Source: Nitrososphaerota archaeon (GTDB lineage Archaea > Thermoproteota > Nitrososphaeria > Nitrososphaerales > Gagatemarchaeaceae). From it: a stretch of DNA of 32,443 nt. The translations under genes were made by a program, and so were the position numbers. Below the pieces are notes generated by a model. The model was not told where the DNA came from, did no database searches, and saw only the letters and a list, made by a program, of their open reading frames with translations. The first letter of the stretch is position 1. Each line of letters starts with the position of its first letter. The stretch covers positions 1 to 32,443 of the forward strand of contig JAPCJS010000006.1 in the NCBI GenBank assembly GCA_027886825.1, read 5' to 3'. Shown one piece after another: positions 1-7,715 of this stretch.

Positions 1-1
1 G

Positions 2-484
2 ATCAACGGTGAGATGCTGCACGGTCTGCTGCATCCGGAGATGGGGCATCTGCCAGTCCCCCGCCATCCCCGCGATGACTACCCCGGATATTGTGCGTTC
101 CACCACGATTGCCTGGAGGGGATGGCAAGCGGCGTTGCAATCAGCGACCGCTGGAAGACGAGACCGGATACTCTGCCCCCTGACCATGAGGCGTGGGAGC
201 TCGAAGCGTACTACCTGGCGCGGGGGATCTGCGCGATGATCTATGCTCTCTCGCCGGAGATCATCATATGCGGTGGTGGTGTGATGCGTCAGAAGCAGCT
301 ATTTCCCCTGATACGGCGACAGGTGGGCGAGATGCTCCACGGGTATGTCCAGCGCGAGGAGATCATCGATAGGATCGACAGGTTCATCGTGAAGCCAGGT
401 CTCGGCAAGCGGTCAGGGATCGTCGGAGCTCTGGAACTGGCCAAGCGCGCGAAAAAAGGCGAGCAGCGCCAGACTACCTCGTGA
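2..484 (+). CDS. ROK-family sugar kinase (fructokinase-like), 5' end outside window
   Basis: This is the C-terminal part of a ROK kinase, which phosphorylates a hexose such as fructose using ATP in the cytosol. The frame is open from base 2, so the N-terminal phosphate-binding domain lies off the left edge. The visible part carries the ROK zinc site (a His in EMGHL, then CAFHHDC with its Cys-x-x-His and final Cys), followed by LEGMASG. Further on, EIIICGGGVM is the usual second glycine-rich strand. The end, GIVGALELA, is the normal C-terminal helix of fructokinase-type ROK proteins. The zinc motif and LEGxASG resemble the bacterial YdhR/GmuE fructokinases more than glucokinases, but substrate is inferred. 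No partner gene follows on this strand. Confidence 0.88.
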   Translation: MNGEMLHGLLHPEMGHLPVPRHPRDDYPGYCAFHHDCLEGMASGVAISDRWKTRPDTLPPDHEAWELEAYYLARGICAMIYALSPEIIICGGGVMRQKQLFPLIRRQVGEMLHGYVQREEIIDRIDRFIVKPGLGKRSGIVGALELAKRAKKGEQRQTTS

Positions 485-490
485 CTCGTA

Positions 491-748
491 CTAGGTTGGG
501 ATTTGCCGTCTGGCATCAAGGTCTCCACGATCTTCCCCGGTTGAGAGGTCGGTCAGCGTTTTGCCGATCCCACATACTCTCTGTAGCCTTCTCGACCACT
601 TTTGATTTTGGATTGGTTCGTCTCGACCTTGAGACCTTTCTTCATCTATCCATTGCTCCCACTCCTCGTGAGATCGTTGGAACTTCTTATCCTGCCGAAG
701 GACTACCAGCCATCCCAAATTGCGGAGTTGCGGTCGGTCGATCAGCAA
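491..748 (-). CDS. Possible small hypothetical protein
   Basis: A TTG-start reading frame of 85 codons begins three bases after the stop of the next minus-strand gene (752-1201), in the same frame. The product is charged and tryptophan-rich in the middle (HEEWEQWIDEE). No domain was recognised. The position suggests either a coupled second gene or a former C-terminal extension of the upstream gene separated by a stop codon. The opposite strand is also open here (481-831) but its product looks like an antisense shadow. Weakly supported. Confidence 0.3.
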   Translation of the reverse strand: MLIDRPQLRNLGWLVVLRQDKKFQRSHEEWEQWIDEERSQGRDEPIQNQKWSRRLQRVCGIGKTLTDLSTGEDRGDLDARRQIPT

Positions 749-751
749 TAG

Positions 752-1201
752 TCAGGGAGTCGAGCTATCGAGAGGAGGAGCGGACAATTCAGAACGCCCG
801 GAGCAATGCTCTCTTTTCAGATGCTGGGTGACGCTGATGGCATCATCCGTGCTCCTTAGCTTCGGGTGAGCACCGACGTTCTTCCAGTATGCCTCTCGCG
901 TCTCCTTCAGTCCGATTTCGTACGCGTCGAGTGCATCGCATATCACCTGCCTTTGCGATTCAACGGTCACGACTTGACTGACATTCAACCCGGTCTTGAG
1001 ATGCCCCAGGATCTCCTCGATGTCGTGACCTATCTTCAAATTGTCCTGCGTGATGAGCTCTATTCCAGCCTTCGCCCCTTCAATCGCTCTCTCGTTCCTG
1101 ACATTTTGGAGGTAATACTCCAACGCCTGTTTGAGGACTTCGTTAACTTCTTGGCTCAACAGACCTGAATCAAGGGCTTGACCCATCGATAAAGCTTTCA
1201 C
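752..1201 (-). CDS. Hypothetical helical protein
   Basis: This gene encodes 149 residues of unknown function. The first 110 residues are rich in Leu, Glu, Lys and Ala with no proline, which predicts a bundle of long helices (for example LSQEVNEVLKQALEYYLQN and SQRQVICDALDAYEIGLK). The last 35 residues look disordered. The GTG at 1201 is chosen because an AT-rich box (minus-strand GGATTTACC, 1224-1232) lies about 27 bases upstream, the spacing seen at other genes here. An internal ATG at 1186 is the alternative. It has no signal peptide or membrane segment, so it is probably cytosolic. No family was recognised. Confidence 0.6.
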   Translation of the reverse strand: MKALSMGQALDSGLLSQEVNEVLKQALEYYLQNVRNERAIEGAKAGIELITQDNLKIGHDIEEILGHLKTGLNVSQVVTVESQRQVICDALDAYEIGLKETREAYWKNVGAHPKLRSTDDAISVTQHLKREHCSGRSELSAPPLDSSTP

Positions 1202-1223
1202 TCTACGTGTGTGATACCGTCAA

Positions 1224-1232
1224 GGTAAATCC
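1224..1232 (-). promoter_or_regulatory. TATA-like box for the 752-1201 gene
   Basis: Minus-strand GGATTTACC is centred about 27 bases upstream of the GTG at 1201, which fits an archaeal TATA box driving a leaderless transcript. Confidence 0.4.
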
Positions 1233-1330
1233 GTCCGCTCGCCCTGGACAGATAGATAGATAGATCGACCGACTGTGAGGTTTGTGGATTCGATGGGCTC
1301 AGGCCGGGCCCTGAGGACCCTATGAAATCG

Positions 1331-1338
1331 TTAAGTTT
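1331..1338 (+). promoter_or_regulatory. TATA-like box for the VOC gene
   Basis: TTAAGTTT lies about 26 bases before the ATG at 1359, implying a leaderless mRNA. Confidence 0.5.
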
Positions 1339-1358
1339 GTCCGGGCCGCGAGCGATTC

Positions 1359-1712
1359 ATGGCAAGCGTAACAAAGGTAAGCGGAATAACTCTACGCGTT
1401 GTATCCATGGCCAAATCCTTGGGATTTTACAGAGACGTTCTGAAGCTCAGGGTACTCTACGGTGATGAGAGTTCGTCCTTCTCCTCCCTCGACGTCAGTG
1501 GATGTTATCTCAATCTCGAACGTTCGGATGACGTCGGAGATAGATGGGGCAGGATCATCCTTTACTGCGATGACGTCGACGGCATGCATGCGTACCTGAC
1601 CTCCAGTGGCTACGACTGCACGAGCCCTAGGGATGCGCAGTGGGGCGAGAGGTACTTCCACATGAAGGACCCGGATGGACATGAAATCTCCTTTGCCAGG
1701 TCTTTGAAATGA
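1359..1712 (+). CDS. VOC-superfamily protein (glyoxalase/bleomycin-resistance fold)
   Basis: A single VOC module of 117 residues with the usual beta-alpha-beta-beta-beta order twice. It shows MAKSLGFYRDVLKLRVLYGD near the start, CYLNLERSDD in the middle, and the hallmark ERYFHMKDPDGHEISFARSL at the end, where the Glu of GHEISF is the usual C-terminal metal ligand. The first strand (SGITLRVVSM) lacks the His that normally provides the N-terminal metal ligand, so metal binding or the chemistry may differ from glyoxalase I. The size and the single module mean it should work as a dimer in the cytosol. It stands alone with its own promoter and converges on the next minus-strand gene. Its substrate cannot be told from sequence. 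Confidence 0.85.
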   Translation: MASVTKVSGITLRVVSMAKSLGFYRDVLKLRVLYGDESSSFSSLDVSGCYLNLERSDDVGDRWGRIILYCDDVDGMHAYLTSSGYDCTSPRDAQWGERYFHMKDPDGHEISFARSLK

Positions 1713-1908
1713 GCAGTGTGAGGCTCAAGGGAGGCAGAAAAACCATCACTCCCGGCGCGATGCGACCGATGGATGATGCACCTCCTTTCTGCTCCCTCCG
1801 GGCCGCGCGGATATCGGTATCGGACCCTGAGCCATAGCTAACCACGGGAGCAGCCTGCGCTGGAAGACGCAGCCTCTATCTCGTCTTGATCTGACACCGC
1901 ATGCTCGG

Positions 1909-2769
1909 TCAGGATGAGGCCGGCCGTTTCAACTCGTCCAGCCAAGGTCTGCATCTGGAGCACTGGTTCGGCAGGTCCTTACGGTAGCCCCGGTACTCGA
2001 CCTCCGACCGTTGAAGCCGCCTCAGGAACTCCCTCGACCTATCCTCCAGTCGGTTTCGCTCCTCCAAAATCGCCCACACCGCTGGCTCGATCTCGAGCGC
2101 CTCATCTTCCCATGCCCTCTTCATCTGCTCGGCAGACTCCCTGCTCTGGGTCAGGACCCAGGGTATCCCGGAGAAGGCCCACGTCCGGACCACGTCCACG
2201 GTGTGCCTCATCGGAACGAGCGTCTGCTCCATCACGATTGAGGTACTCTCCCACTGGTGATACCCATACTTCTCGTAGTATCCCAGGTCCTCCCAGATCG
2301 CAGCCACAAACCGGGACGGCCAGAAGATGTCCAGTGGCCTCTCCGTCAGCTTCTCGTAGGAGGTAAGGCCGATCTCGTGGGCCTGTGTGTCGAGGTCCTC
2401 CCGCATCTTCGTCCACGTCTTCGCCACTACATCGAGATGGGAGCGCGTCTCCAGTACGAGCGCCTCCCAGCGCTCCCAGTTCTCTGCGCCGAGGTGCGCC
2501 CTCAGCTCATCCTCCACGGCCTTCAGCTCCTGGGGAAGCTCGAGGGGGAGAACCACGGTGTGGCCTTCGTTGAAGTAGTAGGCCGCTGCTCCGGTCGTCA
2601 GCCTGTATTCGATGAACGGGCCCCACGCGCCCGGCGGCTCCGCGACCTTCCTCTCGAAGAGCGTCCCGTAGATCTGGAGCACCTCATCGAAGTGCTTCTT
2701 GATGCGGCTCCTGAGCTCACTTGTTCGTTCTCCGGCGTCCGACACTTCGTCGCTCACCGGGCCGCTCAT
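1909..2769 (-). CDS. Hypothetical protein, translationally coupled
   Basis: A protein of 286 residues with no recognised domain. It is acidic and helical, with many Trp and Arg-Glu pairs (GAENWERWEALVLETRSHLD, then RNRLEDRSREFLRRLQRSEVEYRGY), and it ends with a possible Cys pair in QCSRCRPW. The ATG at 2769 is chosen over the longer open frame from 2850. It overlaps the upstream stop as ATGA, a clear sign of coupled translation, while the extra N-terminal residues read as the antisense of the neighbour's end. It is the last gene of the minus-strand block that starts at 6531. It has no signal or membrane segment. Its partner, the nucleotidyltransferase-like protein, suggests the two work together. 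Confidence 0.7.
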   Translation of the reverse strand: MSGPVSDEVSDAGERTSELRSRIKKHFDEVLQIYGTLFERKVAEPPGAWGPFIEYRLTTGAAAYYFNEGHTVVLPLELPQELKAVEDELRAHLGAENWERWEALVLETRSHLDVVAKTWTKMREDLDTQAHEIGLTSYEKLTERPLDIFWPSRFVAAIWEDLGYYEKYGYHQWESTSIVMEQTLVPMRHTVDVVRTWAFSGIPWVLTQSRESAEQMKRAWEDEALEIEPAVWAILEERNRLEDRSREFLRRLQRSEVEYRGYRKDLPNQCSRCRPWLDELKRPASS

Positions 2770-3404
2770 CCGAACCCGTAGCCAGGCTGGCTCACCCCAT
2801 GGTGAGCCCGGGTGATCGCGTCTCCTATCATCTTGGCTCTGTCGAGCCATCCGAGGGATATGTAGATCTCGCTCCTCAGCCTCGCTGGCATCACGGGGAC
2901 GGGCGTACTTACGATGAAGATTCGGCTAGATTCGAACTCAAGGGGGTCTCCCCAGTCCCATCCTCCCACCTTCATCTGATAGTCGCCGTGAAAGACGACC
3001 GGCGCGCCCTTGATGTCTAGGGCGAAGCTGTGGCTCCTGACGTAAACAGGATACTTCTTTCCTTGGATATCCGCCTCCCGGTCCAGGGTGGACTCGAGGA
3101 GAGCGATCGGAGGCGGACCGTACTCCCTGAGGCACTCGTGGACCTTCCCGATGCCGTCCTTGTTGGTGAGGATCTCTATCTCCTTCGGGTTCACGGTGAC
3201 GCCCGCCAGGTTCTCCGAGAGGTCTCCTCCAACCGACCACCAGGCGCCAGAGGCGTCCAGCTTCGGCCCGATCTGCCGGAGACAGCCCACGAAGGAGATG
3301 GGGAGCAGGTAGATCTCCTCCGGCTTGGGAGCCTCATGTCCCGGGTTGACGAAGTCGGTGTAGATGTTCCCGGGCGTCGCGACCCTTACGTCCGAATCGC
3401 TCAT
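2766..3404 (-). CDS. Nucleotidyltransferase-like protein
   Basis: A protein of 212 residues. The stretch AWWSVGGDLSENLAG followed by EIEILTNKDG resembles the core of small archaeal nucleotidyltransferase-fold proteins, where a glycine pair is followed by an acidic strand (here E-I-E-I, not the usual D-x-D). Later, KVGGWDWGDPLEFESSRIFIV and LRSEIYISLGWLDRAKMI fit the C-terminal half of such proteins. The family call is made from memory of motif layout and is uncertain; replacement of the D-x-D acids would leave catalysis doubtful. Translation starts at the ATG at 3404, preceded by a strong GGAGGAGAT ribosome-binding site about 7 bases away, unlike most genes in this window, so it is likely internal to a transcript. 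It is coupled to the next gene by ATGA. Confidence 0.6.
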   Translation of the reverse strand: MSDSDVRVATPGNIYTDFVNPGHEAPKPEEIYLLPISFVGCLRQIGPKLDASGAWWSVGGDLSENLAGVTVNPKEIEILTNKDGIGKVHECLREYGPPPIALLESTLDREADIQGKKYPVYVRSHSFALDIKGAPVVFHGDYQMKVGGWDWGDPLEFESSRIFIVSTPVPVMPARLRSEIYISLGWLDRAKMIGDAITRAHHGVSQPGYGFG

Positions 3405-3502
3405 GGCCGATCTCCTCCTGGTCTGCCTTCATGCGCCGCCTGCGAGGTCAGGAGCAGTAGCGGTCCCGCGCATTCGCCGAAAGGTGGCAGGCCCGTTCAC
3501 CG

Positions 3503-5290
3503 CTAGACGAGCGGGCCAGGCGATTGCAAGTACTTTTGGATGCCATCTGCCGCGATGTGCGCCGTCACCGCGGCCGGGTGTGTCCCGCCGACCTGCACGC
3601 TGGAGCCGTTCGGCTGAGTGGCCTCTGCGGAGGCGAAGCAGTTGGTGGCACCCGACCATATCTGCTGCCACCTGTTCAGAGCGGACAGCTTCGGGTCCGT
3701 CCCTATCCTCACTCCGCCCCGGATGTGGATGCCCCACGAGTTGTAATTGGTGCTGCCGACCACCACTGCGGGTCCGGTGGTCACCGTGACCCCCATCTTC
3801 TGGACGACCGGGGTGTAGAGCCTCGGCGAGTCGTTCGAGGCGTTCGCGGCGTTCGGTGAGTGGTCGACCGTGTACCTCGCCAGAGGGTCGCCGTACACGT
3901 CGTTGTAGTGCGGATCGAGGTCGAAGTAGTGCGTCGTCATCGGCACGTTCATGCCCGCAGCCGAGGCTGCGATAGTCTGTTTGGTGACCTGCGTCCTCTT
4001 GACAGCACTGGCCTTGTATGCAGAGCCGATGTTCGCGGCGCTTCCGTTCGCGCCGAGGGCCACCAAGCCGGGACTGCTCGGATAGAGCCCGTAGTAGTTT
4101 CGGGTCCCGCCGATGTAGGGCACGGGGACGTTCGTGTGGTCGAAGAAGTCGTCGGCAAAGTCATACGTCGACCACCCCCCGCCGTGTCCGTTGCCGGCGG
4201 TGTAGTTGTTCTGCCCGATGTTTATAGTTCCGCTCGCGGTCCTCGTCGGCGCCCCAGTCGGGTCGTGCGGGCCTCTTCCCAGCGAGCCCGTGACGGTCGT
4301 CGAGTTGTACTGCTGCCCTACTCCCGAGAGGGCGAACATCCTGAACATCAGGAAGCCCCACATAGTGTTCGCGAAGGCCTTGGCGGGCTGGATGTGCACG
4401 TTGCCCATCGCGTCGTAATAGCGGACCTGTGTGGCCAGAGCGGTGTTAGGGTCGATGTCGAGCCTGTACGCATATGCGTTTGTCCTGAGGTCGAGGTTGC
4501 CGGTCTTAATTGCCGCCGGCACCGTCCGCACGGCGGAGTTCGCCTTGGCGCCCGTCTCGCAGGGGTAGCTCGTGCAGGAGCACCACCCGTCGTAGACGCA
4601 CGCGTTGACCTGCACCCCGTACTGGTTCACGAAGGGCTGAGAGGCGATGGCCGATGGCGAGGGCCAGTTGTTGATCCCCAGCGACTCGGCGGCGGACTGG
4701 AAAACCGCCGCCACTGGAGTCTGCGGGTGCGGCGGCAGAGGATAGGTAGAGTCAGGGCAGCTCGGCTCCTGGTTCGTCCCCGACACCCCCCATCCCGCCT
4801 CGAAGTCCTTGTAGTAAGGAAGGGCGTCGTTGTACGTGAAGGGAAAGTCGGTGATGTCGCCGTTCGGCGCTGCCGCGTCCAGGTAGGCCTGGCCGTACCT
4901 GCTGATGGTGTTGGACCTTATGGCATAGGTCCAGGGGGAGTATCTGCCAAAGTAGGCGCCGTAGTGCTGGCACGCGCCGCCCACCCCGTGGCCCGATGAA
5001 GTCCCCTGCCCTGTCGTGTTTCTTCTCACCGGGAGCGCGAACTGGTTAGAGTTGTTCCTCAGCGTGACGGTCGACAGGGGGAGAGGGTGGTCGTTCTTCC
5101 TCATAATCTGGATCCCCCACTCGTCGTACTTCGTGGTCGCAAAGTCGATGAGATAGTTCCAGTATGGTCCCTTCTCGATCCCTACAACCTTGAGTCCGGC
5201 CAAGGCGAGCTTGACCGATATCTCCCCTCCCATGACCCCCTCGCCCAGAACGACGACGTCGGCAGCCGGGTGTGTGATTACGGTTGACAT
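3503..5290 (-). CDS. GMC-family flavoprotein dehydrogenase (gluconate/alcohol dehydrogenase large-subunit type)
   Basis: A 595-residue FAD enzyme likely to oxidise a sugar or polyol. The N-terminus has the FAD-binding strand-turn-helix DVVVLGEGVMGGE (GxGxxG at residues 16-21) and ends in IEKGPYW. Next comes GHGVGGACQHYGAYFGRY, the usual GMC second flavin motif. Near the C-terminus, WGIHIRGGVRIGTDPK carries the catalytic-type His, and GTHPAAVTAHIAADGI ends the FAD fold. The ATG at 5290 is chosen because it lies two bases past the upstream stop and gives a normal N-terminus; the longer frame from 5458 only adds antisense residues. It has no signal peptide, while its upstream partner has a Tat signal, so it is probably exported folded together with that partner. 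No cytochrome subunit gene is adjacent. Confidence 0.88.
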   Translation of the reverse strand: MSTVITHPAADVVVLGEGVMGGEISVKLALAGLKVVGIEKGPYWNYLIDFATTKYDEWGIQIMRKNDHPLPLSTVTLRNNSNQFALPVRRNTTGQGTSSGHGVGGACQHYGAYFGRYSPWTYAIRSNTISRYGQAYLDAAAPNGDITDFPFTYNDALPYYKDFEAGWGVSGTNQEPSCPDSTYPLPPHPQTPVAAVFQSAAESLGINNWPSPSAIASQPFVNQYGVQVNACVYDGWCSCTSYPCETGAKANSAVRTVPAAIKTGNLDLRTNAYAYRLDIDPNTALATQVRYYDAMGNVHIQPAKAFANTMWGFLMFRMFALSGVGQQYNSTTVTGSLGRGPHDPTGAPTRTASGTINIGQNNYTAGNGHGGGWSTYDFADDFFDHTNVPVPYIGGTRNYYGLYPSSPGLVALGANGSAANIGSAYKASAVKRTQVTKQTIAASAAGMNVPMTTHYFDLDPHYNDVYGDPLARYTVDHSPNAANASNDSPRLYTPVVQKMGVTVTTGPAVVVGSTNYNSWGIHIRGGVRIGTDPKLSALNRWQQIWSGATNCFASAEATQPNGSSVQVGGTHPAAVTAHIAADGIQKYLQSPGPLV

Positions 5291-5292
5291 CT

Positions 5293-6531
5293 CTATGTGC
5301 CTCCCTGGACTCCAGCCACTCCAACCGATTGCTGGTACTGTGCGAGACTGACCGGCTTGAGGATCGTGGGGGTCGAAGCGACCATCAGCTGTTTCGAGGT
5401 CAGACCCTCGCCGTAGAAGTTGCCGAAGTTCACCCCCGGGGATGCGGTCATCGTCCATCCGACCATCCCCCTGTTCCCACCGTACATCGGGTCCATGAGG
5501 AAGCCGGCCCAGACCATGAAGAACAGCTCGTTGGCGAAATCGCTCGGCTTGATGCTATTGAACGACGTCGGCTTGTTGTTGAAGAGGTCCTGCAGGCAGG
5601 TGACCTTGTTGGCCGCCGAGAGCGACTCGAAGTTCCCGCCGTATGCGCTGTTGGAGTATGTCTCGAGAGCCTGGATGCCGAACCTCCAAAAGTTCCTCAG
5701 ACTCATCGCGTACTGGTAGTATGTCCCCGCAGCCCAGGGCTGCGGCATGGTCCCGCCCGAGTAGGTGATTGGAGTCCCCTTGGAGCTCATGACGGTTATC
5801 GGTGAGCTCACGTTCGTCTGGATGAAGGGACCCTGGTTGTACATCCTCCCGTTGTTGCCATAATCCCCAGTGAGCTGCCGGTCGATGAAGTAGATCACCC
5901 CTGCCTCCTTGGCGCCGGGTCCGTTCGAGTCGGTGGGGATCATAGCCTCCGCCGCTGCTTCCACGACAGCCGCCTCCTGGACGCCGAGCGTCGTGAGCGC
6001 GTCGGAGTTGCCGGAATAGGCGGAGACCTCGCTCTGCAGCGAGGTGACCTGCGATTTGGCGCTTGAGACCGCTGTGTTGAGAGAGGAGACCTGCGTGTTG
6101 AGAGAGGTGACCTGCCCATTGAGCGAGGTGACCTGCCCGCCCAGCGTTGAGATCTGACCGTTCGCGCTCGTGAGAGCCTGCTCGGTCGAAGAGAGCTGAG
6201 CGCTGACGCCGCTGAGCTGCGAGCTTGCGCTGTTCAACTGTGCGAGCGTGGAGGTGAGCTGGTTGTTCAGCGAGGTGACCTGCCCCTGCGCGGCGCCGAG
6301 CTGCGCCGCCGTGGACGAGAGCTGCTCCTGTGTGGAGGAGAGCTGGCTCTTCAAAGAGGAGACGCTCGACGAGGAGCTGCTGCTGTTCCCGCCTAAAACG
6401 CTGCTGTAGTAGGGTATCTCCACTACAGACGCTATCGCGGCACCGGCTACGACGCCGGCACCTACCTTGAGAAATGTTCTGCGATCAGCCGATTTCGGCT
6501 GATTGCCAGATTGGCTACTGCTATCGGCCAT
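5293..6531 (-). CDS. Tat-signal coiled-coil protein with gluconate 2-dehydrogenase subunit 3-like domain
   Basis: A 412-residue partner of the GMC enzyme. Residues 15-36 form a twin-arginine signal (DRRTFLK, then a hydrophobic run GAGVVAGAAIASVV). Residues about 56-170 are a long Ser/Gln/Leu/Val heptad repeat, a predicted coiled coil of some 115 residues, encoded by imperfect 21-base repeats. Residues about 180-412 resemble the gluconate 2-dehydrogenase subunit 3 family (AAAEAMIPTDSNGPGAKEAGVIYFIDRQL is typical), which chaperones and anchors the flavoprotein. The coiled coil between signal and domain is unusual for this family and may act as a spacer off the membrane or an oligomerisation rod. 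The ATG at 6531 follows a TATA box (6555-6562) by about 28 bases. The signal has no lipobox, so it may stay as an uncleaved anchor. Confidence 0.87.
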   Translation of the reverse strand: MADSSSQSGNQPKSADRRTFLKVGAGVVAGAAIASVVEIPYYSSVLGGNSSSSSSSVSSLKSQLSSTQEQLSSTAAQLGAAQGQVTSLNNQLTSTLAQLNSASSQLSGVSAQLSSTEQALTSANGQISTLGGQVTSLNGQVTSLNTQVSSLNTAVSSAKSQVTSLQSEVSAYSGNSDALTTLGVQEAAVVEAAAEAMIPTDSNGPGAKEAGVIYFIDRQLTGDYGNNGRMYNQGPFIQTNVSSPITVMSSKGTPITYSGGTMPQPWAAGTYYQYAMSLRNFWRFGIQALETYSNSAYGGNFESLSAANKVTCLQDLFNNKPTSFNSIKPSDFANELFFMVWAGFLMDPMYGGNRGMVGWTMTASPGVNFGNFYGEGLTSKQLMVASTPTILKPVSLAQYQQSVGVAGVQGGT

Positions 6532-6554
6532 TGACCCAGGCCTCCATCATATTC

Positions 6555-6562
6555 CTATATAC
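6555..6562 (-). promoter_or_regulatory. TATA box for the dehydrogenase operon
   Basis: Minus-strand TATATAGG is centred about 28 bases upstream of the ATG at 6531 and is the likely start of the block read down to 1909. Confidence 0.6.
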
Positions 6563-6765
6563 GGAATTTTACAACCTGAAGTTGTATACCGCCGCCGGAC
6601 CCATCCAATTCAACATCCTCCTACGCCGGGGACGCAATTTCGATAACGACAGTTCTACCTTAGCGTCCTACTCATGAAATGGCTTCCAAAAAAGTGAGCC
6701 AAGCTGCAGAACCATGAAGTCAGATCTGAATTCAGGGCCCAGGCGTACCTGCTGCGGCCATAGCT

Positions 6766-7071
6766 TCAGAAGGTGACGATCGCCGGGAAGAAGTAGACGA
6801 TGAGCACCGCTCCCCAGATCACGGTAGCGACGGCCATGGGGACCCAGAACTCGGGTTTGGAGGTCTTGTGGGAGAACATCATGCCTCCGAGGATTATCCC
6901 GGCGAACCCTCCGGCGAGGGCCATCAGGACGAGGTTTCGTTCGCTGATCCTGTCGAACCCGATCACGGCTGAGACCTTGTCGGCGAGCATGGCGAGGCCG
7001 CCCAGGAGCGATAGCACGAGGAGATACTGGAAGAGCGCTCCTTGCGGGAAGAAGGCTGTTAGGTCTGTCAA
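6766..7071 (-). CDS. DUF1294 family membrane protein
   Basis: A small membrane protein of about 101 residues with three predicted membrane helices (ALFQYLLVLSLLGGLAML, VLMALAGGFAGIILGGMMF, VPMAVATVIWGAVLIVYF). The pattern DK followed by RISERNLVLMALAGGFAG and then FSHKTSKPEFWVP matches DUF1294, where the HKT and K-x-x-F residues are conserved. Function of the family is unknown. The TTG at 7071 is chosen over the longer frame from 7209 because a TATA box (7095-7100) lies 26 bases upstream and because the extra residues do not match the family. It stands alone, downstream of no other gene on its strand. Confidence 0.75.
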   Translation of the reverse strand: MTDLTAFFPQGALFQYLLVLSLLGGLAMLADKVSAVIGFDRISERNLVLMALAGGFAGIILGGMMFSHKTSKPEFWVPMAVATVIWGAVLIVYFFPAIVTF

Positions 7072-7094
7072 GCTGCAATGAACCCTGAAGGATG

Positions 7095-7100
7095 ATTTAA
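7095..7100 (-). promoter_or_regulatory. TATA box deciding the DUF1294 start
   Basis: Minus-strand GGTTAAATC holds TTAAAT centred 26 bases before the TTG at 7071, which supports a leaderless mRNA starting at that TTG. Confidence 0.55.
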
Positions 7101-7279
7101 CCGCCAAGCAGCTGTCATCATTTGGCAGCAGCCGTTGTTGGTGAGGGACGGAAGTGGACGCGCTCTGTACTTGGCCACCTTCGAGCGCGGAGAAGCGGCA
7201 TAGGTTCATCCCATGATATGGTGATGCTCAAAAAGAACTTTAGCGGGTTCATTCCAGCGCGGGGAGAGACCAGATCAAG

Positions 7280-7660
7280 ATGAAACGGGTCCTCTTCAGC
7301 GCTGACCTGCCCGGCTCACCTCTCTACAGTCACGGGATCAGAGCCGGGAATACGGTCTATCTCTCAGGAATCATCGCTTTCGACCCGGCGACGAAGAAGG
7401 TCGAGGCGAAGACCATCGAAGTGCAGACAGAGAGGGCCATACGGAACTGCGAGCAGATCCTGAGGACCGGAGGTGCGAGCCTGGAAGACGTCGTACAGGT
7501 CGTCGTGCTCCTGAAGGATCCGCAGGACTTTGACTCGATGAACAGGGCATACGCGAGGATCTTCTCGAAAGATCCGCCCGCGAGAGCCGTGGCGAGACTC
7601 GGGGTCGACATTCCCAACGTGCTCGTCTCGGTCATGATGACCGCAGTAGTTGTCCAATAA
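7280..7660 (+). CDS. RidA/YjgF family protein
   Basis: A 126-residue Rid protein, a cytosolic trimer. Canonical RidA hydrolyses reactive enamines and imines made by PLP enzymes. The family frame is complete: GNTVYLSGIIAFDPATKK, QTERAIRNCEQILRTGGASLEDVVQVVVLLKD, and DPPARAVARLGVD, where R102 matches the carboxylate-binding Arg of RidA. The last strand reads PNVLVSVMMTAVV instead of the usual IEIEAIA, so the conserved Glu at the active-site edge is missing. This may mean altered chemistry, as in the Rid subgroups outside RidA. It converges on the cyclase gene. A possible TTTAG box lies about 39 bases before the ATG. Confidence 0.9.
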   Translation: MKRVLFSADLPGSPLYSHGIRAGNTVYLSGIIAFDPATKKVEAKTIEVQTERAIRNCEQILRTGGASLEDVVQVVVLLKDPQDFDSMNRAYARIFSKDPPARAVARLGVDIPNVLVSVMMTAVVVQ

Positions 7661-7715
7661 TCCGGCAACCACAGGTCCCGAATCACTTTTTCGACCACAG
7701 TGACAGAAGATCCAC

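Noticed and set aside
1252-1266. Short GATA tandem repeat as a possible repeat array
   Set aside because: Only about four units, too short to mean anything.
3860-4999. Long plus-strand frame of 379 codons
   Set aside because: Antisense of the GMC flavoprotein gene; the product is rich in Val and Arg in the manner of GC-rich shadow frames.
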